Assembly (NCBI GenBank): GCA_945866505.1
Contig: CAMBHH010000010.1
Location: forward strand, 1-33,689
DNA: 33,689 bases
From: Flavobacterium psychrophilum
Lineage (GTDB): Bacteria > Bacteroidota > Bacteroidia > Flavobacteriales > Flavobacteriaceae
Reading direction: 5' to 3'
Shown here: one piece after another, positions 8,434 to 16,118 of the stretch
Numbering within the stretch: position 1 is the first letter of the stretch
Layout: every line of letters starts with the position of its first letter
Program-made: the position numbers and the translations under genes
Notes under the pieces: model-generated
Databases searched by the model: none
Told to the model about the DNA's origin: nothing
What the model saw: the letters and a program-made list of their open reading frames with translations, nothing else

Positions 8434-9033
8434 TTATAAATCTTCTAAAAGCAATACATATATATTTTTTGCTGAGCTTCCATATTGCGTGAAATCCTCG
8501 TCAACTGCTTTTTTAAAATATTTTATGGTGGTAATATTCGTCGGATAATCTTTGACGTATTTCTTTTTTATCACGCTCAATCCATCACTTTTTGTCTCGA
8601 TTATCTGGCTTGTGGTTGCGAAAATAACTATGTTTACTGGAAGTTCGTTTGGTTTGTGTTGCTTAATTTGTTTAGACGAAAACAGAATAGAGCCTTCATC
8701 CGCAATGAGGTTTTCACAATGTGCCAAAAGGAATGATGGGGTTTGCGTTTTGTCGTGCGTGATTTTATTTTCTTCAAGAATGCCAAAAAGGTCTTCCTCA
8801 TAACATAGGGCTTCGCTTTCGAACCAATCATTTTCTTCTAGAATATTTTCGAATTGCTCTTTTAGTTCCACTTCATTTTCGCAGTACAAAAATTTTCCGC
8901 CATTTTTATTGAAATTATATATGAATTGCTCTTCTATGGGCGCATCATTTTCTAAGGACTTATTTGTTACCTTATCATTTTCTTCCTCTGAAGCAGGGTT
9001 AGTTGAACCAAAAAATTTTCTAAAAAGACTCAT
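8434..9033 (-). CDS. LUD-domain protein (LutC/YkgG-like)
   Basis: 199 residues. The first ~40 are a charged, low-complexity leader (acidic, asparagine-rich). The C-terminal half has the LUD pattern AHCENLIADEGSILFSS, LPVNIVIFATTSQI and the closing KNIYVLLLEDL. LutC proteins take part in lactate oxidation with LutA and LutB, but those partners are absent here and single LUD proteins of Flavobacteriaceae sit in this conserved position before cdsA, so the role is unknown. It is the first gene after the ftsH terminator, with its own -7 box at 9072-9079. Confidence 0.8.
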   Translation of the reverse strand: MSLFRKFFGSTNPASEEENDKVTNKSLENDAPIEEQFIYNFNKNGGKFLYCENEVELKEQFENILEENDWFESEALCYEEDLFGILEENKITHDKTQTPSFLLAHCENLIADEGSILFSSKQIKQHKPNELPVNIVIFATTSQIIETKSDGLSVIKKKYVKDYPTNITTIKYFKKAVDEDFTQYGSSAKNIYVLLLEDL

Positions 9034-9071
9034 GTTTTTCTGTGCTACTGTGTAAATTATTTGAAAACGTC

Positions 9072-9079
9072 CAAAGATA
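9072..9079 (-). promoter_or_regulatory. -7 box TATCTTTG for the LUD-cdsA-psd-ACBP-SOD unit
   Basis: On the minus strand a perfect TAnnTTTG lies directly after the ftsH terminator stem and predicts a leader of about 35 nt before the ATG at 9033. Its position separates the lipid unit from rsfS-ftsH. Confidence 0.6.
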
Positions 9080-9081
9080 AA

Positions 9082-9120
9082 AAAATCTTAATTCAAAAGT
9101 CACTTTTGAATTAAGATTTT
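9082..9120 (-). terminator. Terminator of rsfS-ftsH
   Basis: A perfect 18-bp stem (9082-9099 with 9103-9120) closes a 3-nt loop. On the minus strand it is followed directly by a run of T (the A-run at 9079-9086 on the plus strand). It begins 25 bp past the ftsH stop. The stem also has T on its other flank and may terminate in both directions. Confidence 0.85.
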
Positions 9121-9144
9121 AAAATATTATAGGTTATGTGAGTA

Positions 9145-11070
9145 TTAAGAGACTTCTTCTACCAGATTGTCATCAAATGTTCTTTTCCCAAATATGGTTT
9201 CTAAGTCATCTTTGAATATTACTTCTTTTTCAATAAGAATATCTGCAAGTTGATTTAATTTATCTTTATTTTCTTCTAATATTTTTATAGCTCTTTCATA
9301 TTGGCTTTCAATTAAAATCGAAATTTCCTTATCAATAGTTTTAGCAGTTTCTTCGGAATAAGGTTTAGAAAAGCTGTATTCGCTTTGCCCAGTTGAATCG
9401 TAATAGGTTACATTTCCTATTTTTTCGTTCAAACCATAAATGGTTACCATAGCACGTGCTTGTCGCGTTACTTTTTCTAAATCGCTCAAAGCTCCAGTCG
9501 AAATTCGGTCGAAAGTTACTTTCTCAGCGGCTCTTCCGCCCATTGTGGCGCACATTTCGTCCAGCATTTGGTCTGTTCTCACGATTTGTCTTTCCTCAGG
9601 AAGATACCAAGCAGCTCCTAAACTTTGGCCACGAGGAACAATAGTTACTTTAATAAGTGGTGCTGCGTGCTCTAGCATCCAGCTTACTGTGGCGTGTCCC
9701 GCTTCATGAATAGCAATAGCTTTCTTTTCTTCAGGAGTGATGATTTTATTTTTCTTTTCTAAACCACCAATAATTCGATCTACAGCATCCAAAAAATCTT
9801 GTTTGTCAACAGCTGTTTTGTTATTTCTAGCGGCTATCAAAGCGGCTTCATTACAAACATTGGCAATATCAGCTCCAGAGAAACCTGGAGTTTGTTTGGC
9901 TAAAAAGTCAGTATCTAAATTCTCCACTTTTTTCAATGGCTCAAGGTGCACTTTAAAGATTTCTTCTCTTTCGCGAATGTCGGGTAAATCCACAAAAATT
10001 TGTCTGTCAAAACGACCAGCACGCATTAAGGCTTTATCTAAAACATCAGCCCTGTTGGTTGCAGCTAAAACAATCACATTTGAATTAGTACCAAAACCAT
10101 CCATTTCTGTAAGCAACTGATTTAAAGTATTTTCTCTTTCATCGTTTCCGCCCGACATATTGTTTTTTCCTCTCGCTCTGCCGACAGCGTCAATTTCATC
10201 AATGAAAATAATCGCAGGAGATTTTTCTTTGGCTTGTTTGAATAGATCACGAACTCTAGAAGCACCTACACCAACAAACATTTCTACAAAATCAGAACCT
10301 GACAAGGAGAAAAAGGGTACTTGAGCTTCGCCAGCTACAGCTTTTGCTAGTAATGTTTTTCCTGTTCCTGGAGGACCTACTAACAAAGCACCTTTTGGAA
10401 TTTTTCCACCTAAATTGGTATATTTTTCGGGATTTTTAAGAAATTCAACAATTTCTTGAATTTCCTCTTTGGCACCTTCAAGGCCTGCAACATCCTTAAA
10501 AGAAGTTTTAATATCTGTTTTTTCGTCAAAAAGCTTGGCTTTTGATTTTCCGATATTGAAAATTTGTCCGCCACCGCCACCAGCACCTCCGGACATTCTT
10601 CGCATGATGAAAATCCATACTCCAATGATAATGATGATGGGTAAGAGGCTTATGATAATATCGCCCCAATTGCTACTTTCTTGAAAGTTATAATTCTTAA
10701 GTTTTCCTTCGGTTACGGCTGCCTCCAATTTTTTTTCAAAAATCTGAACATCTCCAAGGCTTAATACATAATGTGGCCCTTTGTTGGGTTGATCTAAAAC
10801 ATTTTTAGCTACTTTTTTATTCGATGCTAACTTTAAAGCTTCAGCTTTCAAATATACTTCTGCATCTTTTTTATTGTAGATAATTATTTTTTCAATCTCT
10901 CCTTTTTCAAGCAATGCATTGAATTCAGGTTGCTCTAACTTAACTGGCTCTTGAAAATTAGAACCACCAGTTAAAAAACTTATCGTCAAAAAAATTAATA
11001 AAATTGCGGTGTAAATTAACCAGGGACTTACTTTAAATTTATTCAAATTTGGTTTATTATCTGCTGCCAT
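9145..11070 (-). CDS. ftsH: ATP-dependent zinc metalloprotease FtsH
   Basis: 641 residues, normal for FtsH. Membrane segments at about 15-36 and 137-157 flank a periplasmic domain. A glycine-rich linker follows (160-168). The AAA+ domain has Walker A GPPGTGKT (232-239), Walker B FIDEID (289-294) and second region of homology [20 protein letters not shown]. The M41 peptidase has its zinc site HEAGH at 455-459. It degrades misfolded and regulatory membrane and cytosolic proteins as an inner-membrane hexamer. It begins 15 bp after rsfS on the same strand, so the two are probably co-transcribed and end at the strong hairpin 9082-9120. Confidence 0.98.
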   Translation of the reverse strand: MAADNKPNLNKFKVSPWLIYTAILLIFLTISFLTGGSNFQEPVKLEQPEFNALLEKGEIEKIIIYNKKDAEVYLKAEALKLASNKKVAKNVLDQPNKGPHYVLSLGDVQIFEKKLEAAVTEGKLKNYNFQESSNWGDIIISLLPIIIIIGVWIFIMRRMSGGAGGGGGQIFNIGKSKAKLFDEKTDIKTSFKDVAGLEGAKEEIQEIVEFLKNPEKYTNLGGKIPKGALLVGPPGTGKTLLAKAVAGEAQVPFFSLSGSDFVEMFVGVGASRVRDLFKQAKEKSPAIIFIDEIDAVGRARGKNNMSGGNDERENTLNQLLTEMDGFGTNSNVIVLAATNRADVLDKALMRAGRFDRQIFVDLPDIREREEIFKVHLEPLKKVENLDTDFLAKQTPGFSGADIANVCNEAALIAARNNKTAVDKQDFLDAVDRIIGGLEKKNKIITPEEKKAIAIHEAGHATVSWMLEHAAPLIKVTIVPRGQSLGAAWYLPEERQIVRTDQMLDEMCATMGGRAAEKVTFDRISTGALSDLEKVTRQARAMVTIYGLNEKIGNVTYYDSTGQSEYSFSKPYSEETAKTIDKEISILIESQYERAIKILEENKDKLNQLADILIEKEVIFKDDLETIFGKRTFDDNLVEEVS

Positions 11071-11085
11071 TAGAGGTATATTTCT

Positions 11086-11457
11086 TTAGTATTTATTTTC
11101 GATTTTCGTGATTCTAGCATCACCCCAAAGACTTTCGATATTATAATATTCGCGAATGTGCTTTTGGAAAACGTGAACCACAATGCTTACATAGTCCATT
11201 AAAACCCATTCAGCATTGTCAGATCCTTCGACATGCCACGGTTTATCTTTCAATTCTTTTGAAACTACCTTTTGAATTGAGTTGACTACTGCATTAACTT
11301 GAGTGTTTGAATTTCCGTTACAGATTACAAAATAGTCACAAACGGCGGTGTCTATTTCTCTTAGATCAAGAATATCGATATCATTTCCTTTTACTTCTTC
11401 AATCCCTTTGATGATGTTTGCCAATAGAACATCATTGTTTATTGTCTTTTTTGCCAT
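11086..11457 (-). CDS. rsfS: Ribosomal silencing factor RsfS
   Basis: 123 residues, the family size. Family stretches are DIDILDLREI, CDYFVICNGNSNTQVNAV, PWHVEG, EWVLMDYVSIVVHVF and REYYNIESLWGDA. RsfS binds ribosomal protein L14 and blocks subunit joining when nutrients are limiting. It lies directly upstream of ftsH and is divergent from birA across a 96-bp gap. A -7-like TAACTTTA lies about 25 bp upstream of its ATG. Confidence 0.95.
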   Translation of the reverse strand: MAKKTINNDVLLANIIKGIEEVKGNDIDILDLREIDTAVCDYFVICNGNSNTQVNAVVNSIQKVVSKELKDKPWHVEGSDNAEWVLMDYVSIVVHVFQKHIREYYNIESLWGDARITKIENKY

Positions 11458-11502
11458 GAATTATTTTTAATATAAGTTGGTAAAGTTACCATTTTTTGTG
11501 AT

Positions 11503-11510
11503 TATTTTTG
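11503..11510 (+). promoter_or_regulatory. -7 box TATTTTTG of birA
   Basis: Perfect TAnnTTTG about 43 bp upstream of the birA ATG at 11554. A TTG at 11477-11479 is 23 bp upstream, a little far for a -33 element. Confidence 0.45.
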
Positions 11511-11553
11511 AACCTTAACAAAATATTAAATTCTGTTACCCAAATAAAGACGC

Positions 11554-12282
11554 ATGCAATTAATCAAACTCAATGCCATAGATTCTACAAATGATTTCTT
11601 AAAAGGATTATCCACCAATCAATTTTTAGAAAATTTCACTGTTGTTAGTGCCGAAAATCAAACCAAAGGCAAGGGTCAAATGGGGGCTGTTTGGAATTCT
11701 GAGCCTAGTAAAAATCTAATAATGAGTGTTTTGATTAATAACTTTGTAATAGATATCAAACGAATATTTGATATCAATATCGTATTTTCGGTTTCCATAA
11801 TTCAGGTTTTAGAAGATTTGAAAATTCCCGAATTAAGTATTAAATGGCCAAACGACATTATGTCATACACAAAGAAAATAGGTGGGATTTTAATCGAAAA
11901 TTCCATAAAAAGTGACGGAAGCATTAATTCAATTGTGGGTTTGGGTTTGAATGTCAATCAAACAGATTTTGAAAATTTGCCCAAAGCCTCTTCATTGTCC
12001 TTAATTTGCAACACCACTTTCGATAAAGAAGAAATTCTTTTTAAAATTATCGAAAAATTGGAGCAAAATATTCAGAATTGGAATCAAAATTCAGATTTAT
12101 TTTGGTCGAGATATACCAATAAACTTTTCAAAAAAGGGATTCCAATGCCATTTGAAGATCAAAATCAACAAAATTTTATGGGCATTATTCAAGGCGTTTC
12201 AACCAGTGGCAAACTCGAAATTCTTTTGGAAGAAGATTCAATAGCTGAGTTTGATATAAAAGAAATCCAAATGTTGTATTAA
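11554..12282 (+). CDS. birA: Biotin--[acetyl-CoA-carboxylase] ligase (monofunctional BirA)
   Basis: 242 residues. It attaches biotin to the carboxyl-carrier protein of acetyl-CoA carboxylase. The catalytic domain is recognisable from IDSTNDFL, the biotinyl-AMP loop GKGQMGAVW (usual form GRGRxGRxW), IKWPNDIM, KIGGILIEN and GLGLNVNQ, followed by a small C-terminal domain. There is no N-terminal helix-turn-helix, so it is the ligase-only class and not a biotin repressor. It is divergent from rsfS and is followed by a repeat-filled 329-bp gap. Confidence 0.93.
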   Translation: MQLIKLNAIDSTNDFLKGLSTNQFLENFTVVSAENQTKGKGQMGAVWNSEPSKNLIMSVLINNFVIDIKRIFDINIVFSVSIIQVLEDLKIPELSIKWPNDIMSYTKKIGGILIENSIKSDGSINSIVGLGLNVNQTDFENLPKASSLSLICNTTFDKEEILFKIIEKLEQNIQNWNQNSDLFWSRYTNKLFKKGIPMPFEDQNQQNFMGIIQGVSTSGKLEILLEEDSIAEFDIKEIQMLY

Positions 12283-12324
12283 ACCATTGAATGCATTTAT
12301 AGAAATAGTAAAATATAAAATTAA

Positions 12325-12483
12325 ACGCATAGCAACATAGAAAAAAGAATTAGATAGACCAATTGCTTCGCCTGTTCGTCCCGATAATTATCGGGACTCG
12401 GCTCTTGGCTTCACATAGCCATGTTTCACTATCCAAAAGTGAAACGTCTTTATAGAATTCATAAAATCTATGATTCTATGCGT
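12325..12483. repeat. 159-bp inverted-repeat element with internal hairpins
   Basis: The ends ACGCATAGCAACATAG (12325-12340) and CTATGATTCTATGCGT (12468-12483) are inverted repeats with three mismatches. The flanks ATAAAATTAA (12315-12324) and ATAAAAAGAA (12484-12493) agree at 8 of 10 positions, possibly a decayed target duplication. Inside are a perfect 20-bp palindrome at 12378-12397 with a CCCGATA/TATCGGG core, and a GTTTCACT/AGTGAAAC hairpin at about 12423-12445. It resembles a dispersed intergenic repeat I associate with Flavobacterium genomes, from memory. It fills most of the 12283-12611 gap; the remainder is a terminator. Confidence 0.65.
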
Positions 12484-12538
12484 ATAAAAAGAAACATTTT
12501 AAATTCCATGCAAGTGCTTGTATTACGTGACTTTATAT

Positions 12539-12569
12539 AAAAAAACCTTTCAGTTTGCACTAAAAGGTT
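12539..12569 (-). terminator. Terminator of the pyrE-SRPBCC pair
   Basis: Read on the minus strand: stem AACCTTT/AAAGGTT (12563-12569 with 12544-12550) extended by AGT/ACT around a TTGC-type loop, followed by a run of seven T. It lies ~43 bp past the stop of the gene at 12612. Confidence 0.75.
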
Positions 12570-12611
12570 CTTGTTTATAAGTTGAAGTCATTTAAACTTC
12601 GGTAAAGGATT

Positions 12612-13004
12612 TTATAGTTTTGACATATTTCCTGCCAAGGTTTCGATGAATTTTCCAATTGGCCCTTTGATCATCATCGCCATCATTGCATTGAATTCAC
12701 CTTCAAAAAGCAATTGCACATTAGAAGAATTATCAGAAACAGAAACAATATCGGCTTCCAAGGTGAACGGTAATTTATCGCTTGCAGCACCCAAAACTAC
12801 TTTGTTTGGTGCTATTTTTTCTTTCATTTTTAGTTTTATTTCAGGCATTCCTTTCAATCCAAAAATAAAAGCATCGTCGCCAATAACTTCAAATTTAGCA
12901 ATGTTTTCCGGCATTAATTTTTCGAAATTTCGAACATCGCTCAATAAATCAAATAATTCTTGGGCTGATTTTTCGATAGTAACTCTGGGGCTTTCTAGGT
13001 TCAT
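12612..13004 (-). CDS. SRPBCC (START-like) family protein
   Basis: 130 residues with a START/Bet v1-like pattern: N-terminal strand ESPRVTIEKSAQELFDLLSDVRNFEKLMPENI, a middle beta-rich part, and a long C-terminal helix MIKGPIGKFIETLAGNMSKL. It should form a hydrophobic pocket, but neither ligand nor function is evident. It follows pyrE on the same strand after 66 bp filled by a heptad array, an arrangement common in Flavobacteriaceae. A terminator follows. No catalytic residues are recognisable. Confidence 0.78.
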   Translation of the reverse strand: MNLESPRVTIEKSAQELFDLLSDVRNFEKLMPENIAKFEVIGDDAFIFGLKGMPEIKLKMKEKIAPNKVVLGAASDKLPFTLEADIVSVSDNSSNVQLLFEGEFNAMMAMMIKGPIGKFIETLAGNMSKL

Positions 13005-13009
13005 TTTCT

Positions 13010-13072
13010 GTTTGGAGTTTGTGGTTTGTGGTTTTGGGTTTATTGTTTGAGGTTTGGAATTTGTTATTTGTT
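13010..13072. repeat. Heptanucleotide array, 9 units (consensus RTTTGNN)
   Basis: Nine 7-bp units, among them GTTTGGA, GTTTGTG (twice), GTTTGAG and ATTTGTT (twice), run without a break from 6 bp upstream of the SRPBCC start codon into the pyrE stop codon (13071-13073). The first 3-4 bases of each unit are conserved and the last three vary. Similar arrays occur at 14337-14442, 14683-14717, 18412-18446 and 24197-24245. Confidence 0.75.
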
Positions 13073-13727
13073 ATTTTTCACTTTCCACTTGTCCCCAAGT
13101 CGAAGGACTCAAATTCCATTCTCTTAAAGTTTCTTCTTCGTGCTCGGTGATGTATCTTTTGGCTACAGCCAAATTCAATAAATTTTGATAATTGCTCAAA
13201 GTAAACAAGTCAAGATTTGCGTTTTTAAAATTTTCTTCGGCAACATCAAAACCATAGGTAAAAATGGCAGCCATTCCTTTTACATTGGCACCCGCAGCGC
13301 GCAATGCTTCAAAAGCTTGCAAACTACTATTTCCTGTGCTAATTAAATCTTCAACAATGACCACATTTTGACCTTTTTGCAAAAATCCTTCTACTTGATT
13401 TTGTCTTCCATGCTTTTTGGGCTCTGGGCGAACATACACAAATGGTAATCCTAAACTTTCGGCTACGAGCATCCCAATTCCGATGGCTCCGGTGGCAACG
13501 CCGGCAATAACATCGGGTTTACCAAATTGTTTTTCAATGTTTTTTGAAAATTCATCTCGCACATAATTCCTTATGGTTGGAAATGAGAGAATTATTCTAT
13601 TATCACAATAAATAGGTGATTTCCATCCCGAAGCCCACGTAAAAGGATTTCTTGGATTCAATTTAATTGCATTAATTTGCAAAAGTAATTCGGCAGTTTT
13701 CTCGGCAGTATCTTTATTAAATATCAT
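13071..13727 (-). CDS. pyrE: Orotate phosphoribosyltransferase
   Basis: 218 residues from the ATG at 13727. It makes orotidine 5'-phosphate from orotate and PRPP in pyrimidine synthesis. The PRPP motif VVIVEDLISTGNSS is intact, and NPFTWASGWKSPIYCDNR, VAGVATGAIGIG and RPEPKKHGRQNQVEG are family-typical. The frame is open upstream to 13799, but that start would lie inside the divergent NUDIX gene and add 24 residues without family similarity; MIFNKDTAEKTAELLLQ is the usual N-terminus. A perfect -7 box ends 4 bp before this ATG (13732-13739), predicting a leaderless or nearly leaderless transcript. Confidence 0.95.
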   Translation of the reverse strand: MIFNKDTAEKTAELLLQINAIKLNPRNPFTWASGWKSPIYCDNRIILSFPTIRNYVRDEFSKNIEKQFGKPDVIAGVATGAIGIGMLVAESLGLPFVYVRPEPKKHGRQNQVEGFLQKGQNVVIVEDLISTGNSSLQAFEALRAAGANVKGMAAIFTYGFDVAEENFKNANLDLFTLSNYQNLLNLAVAKRYITEHEEETLREWNLSPSTWGQVESEK

Positions 13728-13731
13728 AGTA

Positions 13732-13739
13732 CAAATGTA
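13732..13739 (-). promoter_or_regulatory. pyrE promoter, -7 box TACATTTG overlapping the NUDIX start codon
   Basis: On the minus strand TACATTTG is preceded after 18 bp by TTG (13758-13760), matching the Bacteroidota -33/-7 promoter. Only four bases separate it from the pyrE ATG. The box contains the ATG of the divergent NUDIX gene (13735-13737), so pyrE transcription signals are embedded in that coding region. Confidence 0.65.
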
Positions 13740-14337
13740 TAAAGTTTTTGTGAACGACAAACCACTTTTTTTAACAAATGAAATCTCCAAAGAGACCAAT
13801 TTTCAGTTGTTCCTATTAGAAAGTGTTGATATAGTTCAACTTATCGTTAAAATTTTTCAAAATAAAATTCAAAAAGCGTATCTCTATCATCCTGATGAAA
13901 AAGAGATTATGAAGACTTTGAAATCAAAAATCCCAGTTTCTAAAGCTGGCGGTGGATTAGTTTACAATAAAAAAGGAGAAGTTTTATTCATTTTCAGAAG
14001 CGGAAAATGGGACTTACCCAAAGGTGGCACCGAAAAAGGCGAAGATATAGAAGAAACTGCAATGCGCGAAGTGGAAGAAGAGACTGGTGTGAATCGTTTA
14101 AGAATAAGCAAAAAACTCCAAAAAACCTACCATATTTTCAAAAGAAATGGCATCTACAAACTAAAAATCACCCAATGGTTTGAAATGCATAGTGACTTTG
14201 AAGGCATTCCTAAGGGTCAAATTGAAGAAGGTATCGAAAAAGCAGTTTGGCTCAATCCAAATGAAATTCCTGAAGTGTTAAAAAAATCGTACGAAAACAT
14301 CAAATTATTGTTTGAAGAAGAGAATATTAGTTTTTAG
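13735..14337 (+). CDS. NUDIX hydrolase
   Basis: 200 residues. Residues ~1-65 form an extension (MYKVFVNDKPLFLTNEI ...) often seen in flavobacterial homologues. The NUDIX domain follows, starting near KAGGGLVYNKKGEVLFIFR. The Nudix box is complete: GGTEKGEDIEETAMREV followed by EEETGV, with all the metal-binding glutamates. It is expected to hydrolyse a nucleoside diphosphate linked to another group; the substrate is not readable. It is divergent from pyrE with only 7 bp between start codons, so its own promoter must lie within pyrE; TATCTTTA at 13710-13717 is the best candidate. A heptad array begins at the last base of its stop codon. Confidence 0.9.
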   Translation: MYKVFVNDKPLFLTNEISKETNFQLFLLESVDIVQLIVKIFQNKIQKAYLYHPDEKEIMKTLKSKIPVSKAGGGLVYNKKGEVLFIFRSGKWDLPKGGTEKGEDIEETAMREVEEETGVNRLRISKKLQKTYHIFKRNGIYKLKITQWFEMHSDFEGIPKGQIEEGIEKAVWLNPNEIPEVLKKSYENIKLLFEEENISF

Positions 14338-14442
14338 ATAGCAGATAGCAGATAGCAGATTGCCGGTTGCAGGTTGCAGATTGCAGGTTGCATATTTTTT
14401 AACTTCCTAGTTCTACCTTCCCACTTCCGATTTCCGACTTCT
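14337..14442. repeat. Heptanucleotide arrays behind the NUDIX gene
   Basis: 14337-14392 has eight 7-bp units: GATAGCA three times, then GATTGCC, GGTTGCA, GGTTGCA, GATTGCA, GGTTGCA, starting at the last base of the NUDIX stop. After an 8-bp break, 14401-14442 has six more units on a different theme (AACTTCC, TAGTTCT, ACCTTCC, CACTTCC, GATTTCC, GACTTCT). This is the start of a 413-bp non-coding gap (14338-14750) that is mostly repeat. Confidence 0.75.
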
Positions 14443-14445
14443 GAA

Positions 14446-14493
14446 CCGACCAAGTCACCGACCAAGTTACCGCCCAAGTCACCGTCCAAGTCC
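14446..14493. repeat. Four tandem 12-bp repeats
   Basis: Units CCGACCAAGTCA, CCGACCAAGTTA, CCGCCCAAGTCA and CCGTCCAAGTCC lie head to tail between the heptad arrays. They are more GC-rich than their surroundings. Read as codons they could encode a tetrapeptide repeat, but no ORF with a start covers them. Confidence 0.8.
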
Positions 14494-14682
14494 TTTTGTA
14501 TCTAGCTATTATAGAGTGAGTTGTGTGGGTTTTAGAAAACGAAATAAGTAGCGATGGTTTTCAAATAGCTTTAGAATTACAACACAAGCAAAGTTGTAGA
14601 GATTCGTATTTAAATCCAGATTTCAGATTTGCTTTGCCAGTTCGCTGGCGCTCGGGTTAGATTGTCGATTTTAGATTCAGCT

Positions 14683-14717
14683 AACTTCCCACTTCTAACC
14701 TCTAACTTCTAACTTCT
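14683..14717. repeat. Heptanucleotide array upstream of the helicase gene (5 units)
   Basis: Units AACTTCC, CACTTCT, AACCTCT, AACTTCT and AACTTCT end 22 bp before the helicase -7 box. The sequence between 14494 and 14682 shows no further feature apart from short GC-containing inverted pieces near 14632-14655. Confidence 0.65.
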
Positions 14718-14738
14718 CACAACTAAACACTTTTTCCT

Positions 14739-14746
14739 TACCTTTG
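14739..14746 (+). promoter_or_regulatory. Helicase promoter -7 box TACCTTTG
   Basis: Perfect TAnnTTTG, followed by four bases (CAAA) and the ATG at 14751. This spacing puts the predicted transcription start at or next to the start codon, the same geometry as at pyrE. No -33 TTG is obvious. Confidence 0.6.
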
Positions 14747-14750
14747 CAAA

Positions 14751-16100
14751 ATGAATAAAAGACACCATTCCAACAATATACTTCTCAATTTAGGTATCGA
14801 AAGCTTGAATGAAATGCAGGTTGCTGCCCAAGAAACCATTTTGAGCGACAATAATATTTTACTGCTTTCGCCAACAGGTTCCGGGAAAACATTTGCTTTC
14901 TTGTTGCCCATTTTCGAAATGTTGAAACCTGAAATCCTTTCTGTACAATGTTTGATTCTGGTTCCATCGCGGGAATTAGGACTTCAAATTGAACAAGTTT
15001 GGAAAAAAATGGGAACCGATTACAAAGTAAACACTTGTTATGGCGGACATTCCATCGATACCGAAATCAAGAATTTGAGCAATCCGCCAGCGGTTTTAAT
15101 TGGAACCCCCGGAAGAATCGCCGATCATATCGACCGAGGCACTTTTCGTTTGGATAAAATAGAAACTTTAATTCTCGACGAATTTGATAAGTCTTTGCAG
15201 TTGGGTTTTCACGAGCAAATGTCTTTCATTATTGGAAAGCTCCCCAAACTGAATAAACGTGTTTTGGTTTCGGCCACTTCGGATATTGAAATCCCAAAGT
15301 ATACCCGAGTGGTCAATCCTACGATTTTGGATTTTATTCCTAATGAAGCAGTAACTAGCAATTTGGCTACCAAAATGGTCATTTCAAAGGAAAAAGACAA
15401 AATGGGAAGTTTATTCCACCTGATTTGTTCTTTGAAATCGCAGTCGGCAATCGTTTTTTGCAATCATAGAGATGCAGCAGAACGTATAAGTGACACTTTG
15501 AACGAAAAAGGAATTTACGCTACATACTATCATGGTGGAATGGATCAAGATGAACGCGAACGCGCTTTAATCCAGTTCCGAAACGGCAGTATGAGTTATT
15601 TAATCACCACGGATTTGGCTGCTCGTGGTTTGGATATTCCCGAAATGAAACACGTTATTCATTATCATTTGCCTTTGAAAGAAGACGAATTCACGCATAG
15701 AAACGGTAGAACAGCTCGTATGTTAGCTTCCGGTACAGCTTATATTATTGCTCACGAAAGCGAAAAAAAAATGGATTATATCGATTATGGAATGGAAGTT
15801 TTGAAGGTGGAAAACTCAACCACTTTGCCCAAACCGCCCGAATATCAAACCATCTATATTAGTGGTGGAAAGAAAAATAAATTGAACAAAATAGATGTCG
15901 TGGGTTTCTTTTCTCAAAAAGGAAAATTGGAGAAAGGCGATTTAGGATTAATCGAAGTGAAGGATTATATTTCATTCGCCGCCGTAAAATTCAACAAGGT
16001 GAAAGATTTGCTTCACAACATCAAGGACGAAAAGATGAAAGGCAAGAAGTTTAAAATTGAGGTTGCCAGAAAGGTGATTAAGAAGGAAGAACAAGACTAA
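14751..16100 (+). CDS. DEAD-box ATP-dependent RNA helicase with variant DEFD motif (DbpA-like C-terminus)
   Basis: 449 residues. It unwinds RNA using ATP, probably in ribosome assembly or RNA turnover. The Q motif glutamine is Q23. Motif I is PTGSGKT (41-47) and motif Ib is TPGR (119-122). Motif II reads DEFD (143-146) instead of DEAD, and motif III is SAT (174-176). The second domain has TTDLAARGLD and HRNGRTAR. After ~370 the chain has GGKKNKLNKIDVVGFF, GLIEVKDYISFAAV and KGKKFKIEVARKV, which resembles the DbpA RNA-binding domain. The DEFD change keeps both acidic residues, so activity is expected. It is convergent with eutC with an 18-bp gap. Confidence 0.92.
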   Translation: MNKRHHSNNILLNLGIESLNEMQVAAQETILSDNNILLLSPTGSGKTFAFLLPIFEMLKPEILSVQCLILVPSRELGLQIEQVWKKMGTDYKVNTCYGGHSIDTEIKNLSNPPAVLIGTPGRIADHIDRGTFRLDKIETLILDEFDKSLQLGFHEQMSFIIGKLPKLNKRVLVSATSDIEIPKYTRVVNPTILDFIPNEAVTSNLATKMVISKEKDKMGSLFHLICSLKSQSAIVFCNHRDAAERISDTLNEKGIYATYYHGGMDQDERERALIQFRNGSMSYLITTDLAARGLDIPEMKHVIHYHLPLKEDEFTHRNGRTARMLASGTAYIIAHESEKKMDYIDYGMEVLKVENSTTLPKPPEYQTIYISGGKKNKLNKIDVVGFFSQKGKLEKGDLGLIEVKDYISFAAVKFNKVKDLLHNIKDEKMKGKKFKIEVARKVIKKEEQD

Positions 16101-16118
16101 AAGAATAATCGGTTATTA

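Noticed and set aside
13728..13799. Upstream pyrE start at 13799
   Set aside because: It would add 24 residues without family similarity, lies within the NUDIX gene and upstream of the pyrE promoter box.
13010..14717. CRISPR array
   Set aside because: The tandem repeats are 7 or 12 bp with no spacers of constant length and no cas genes are nearby.
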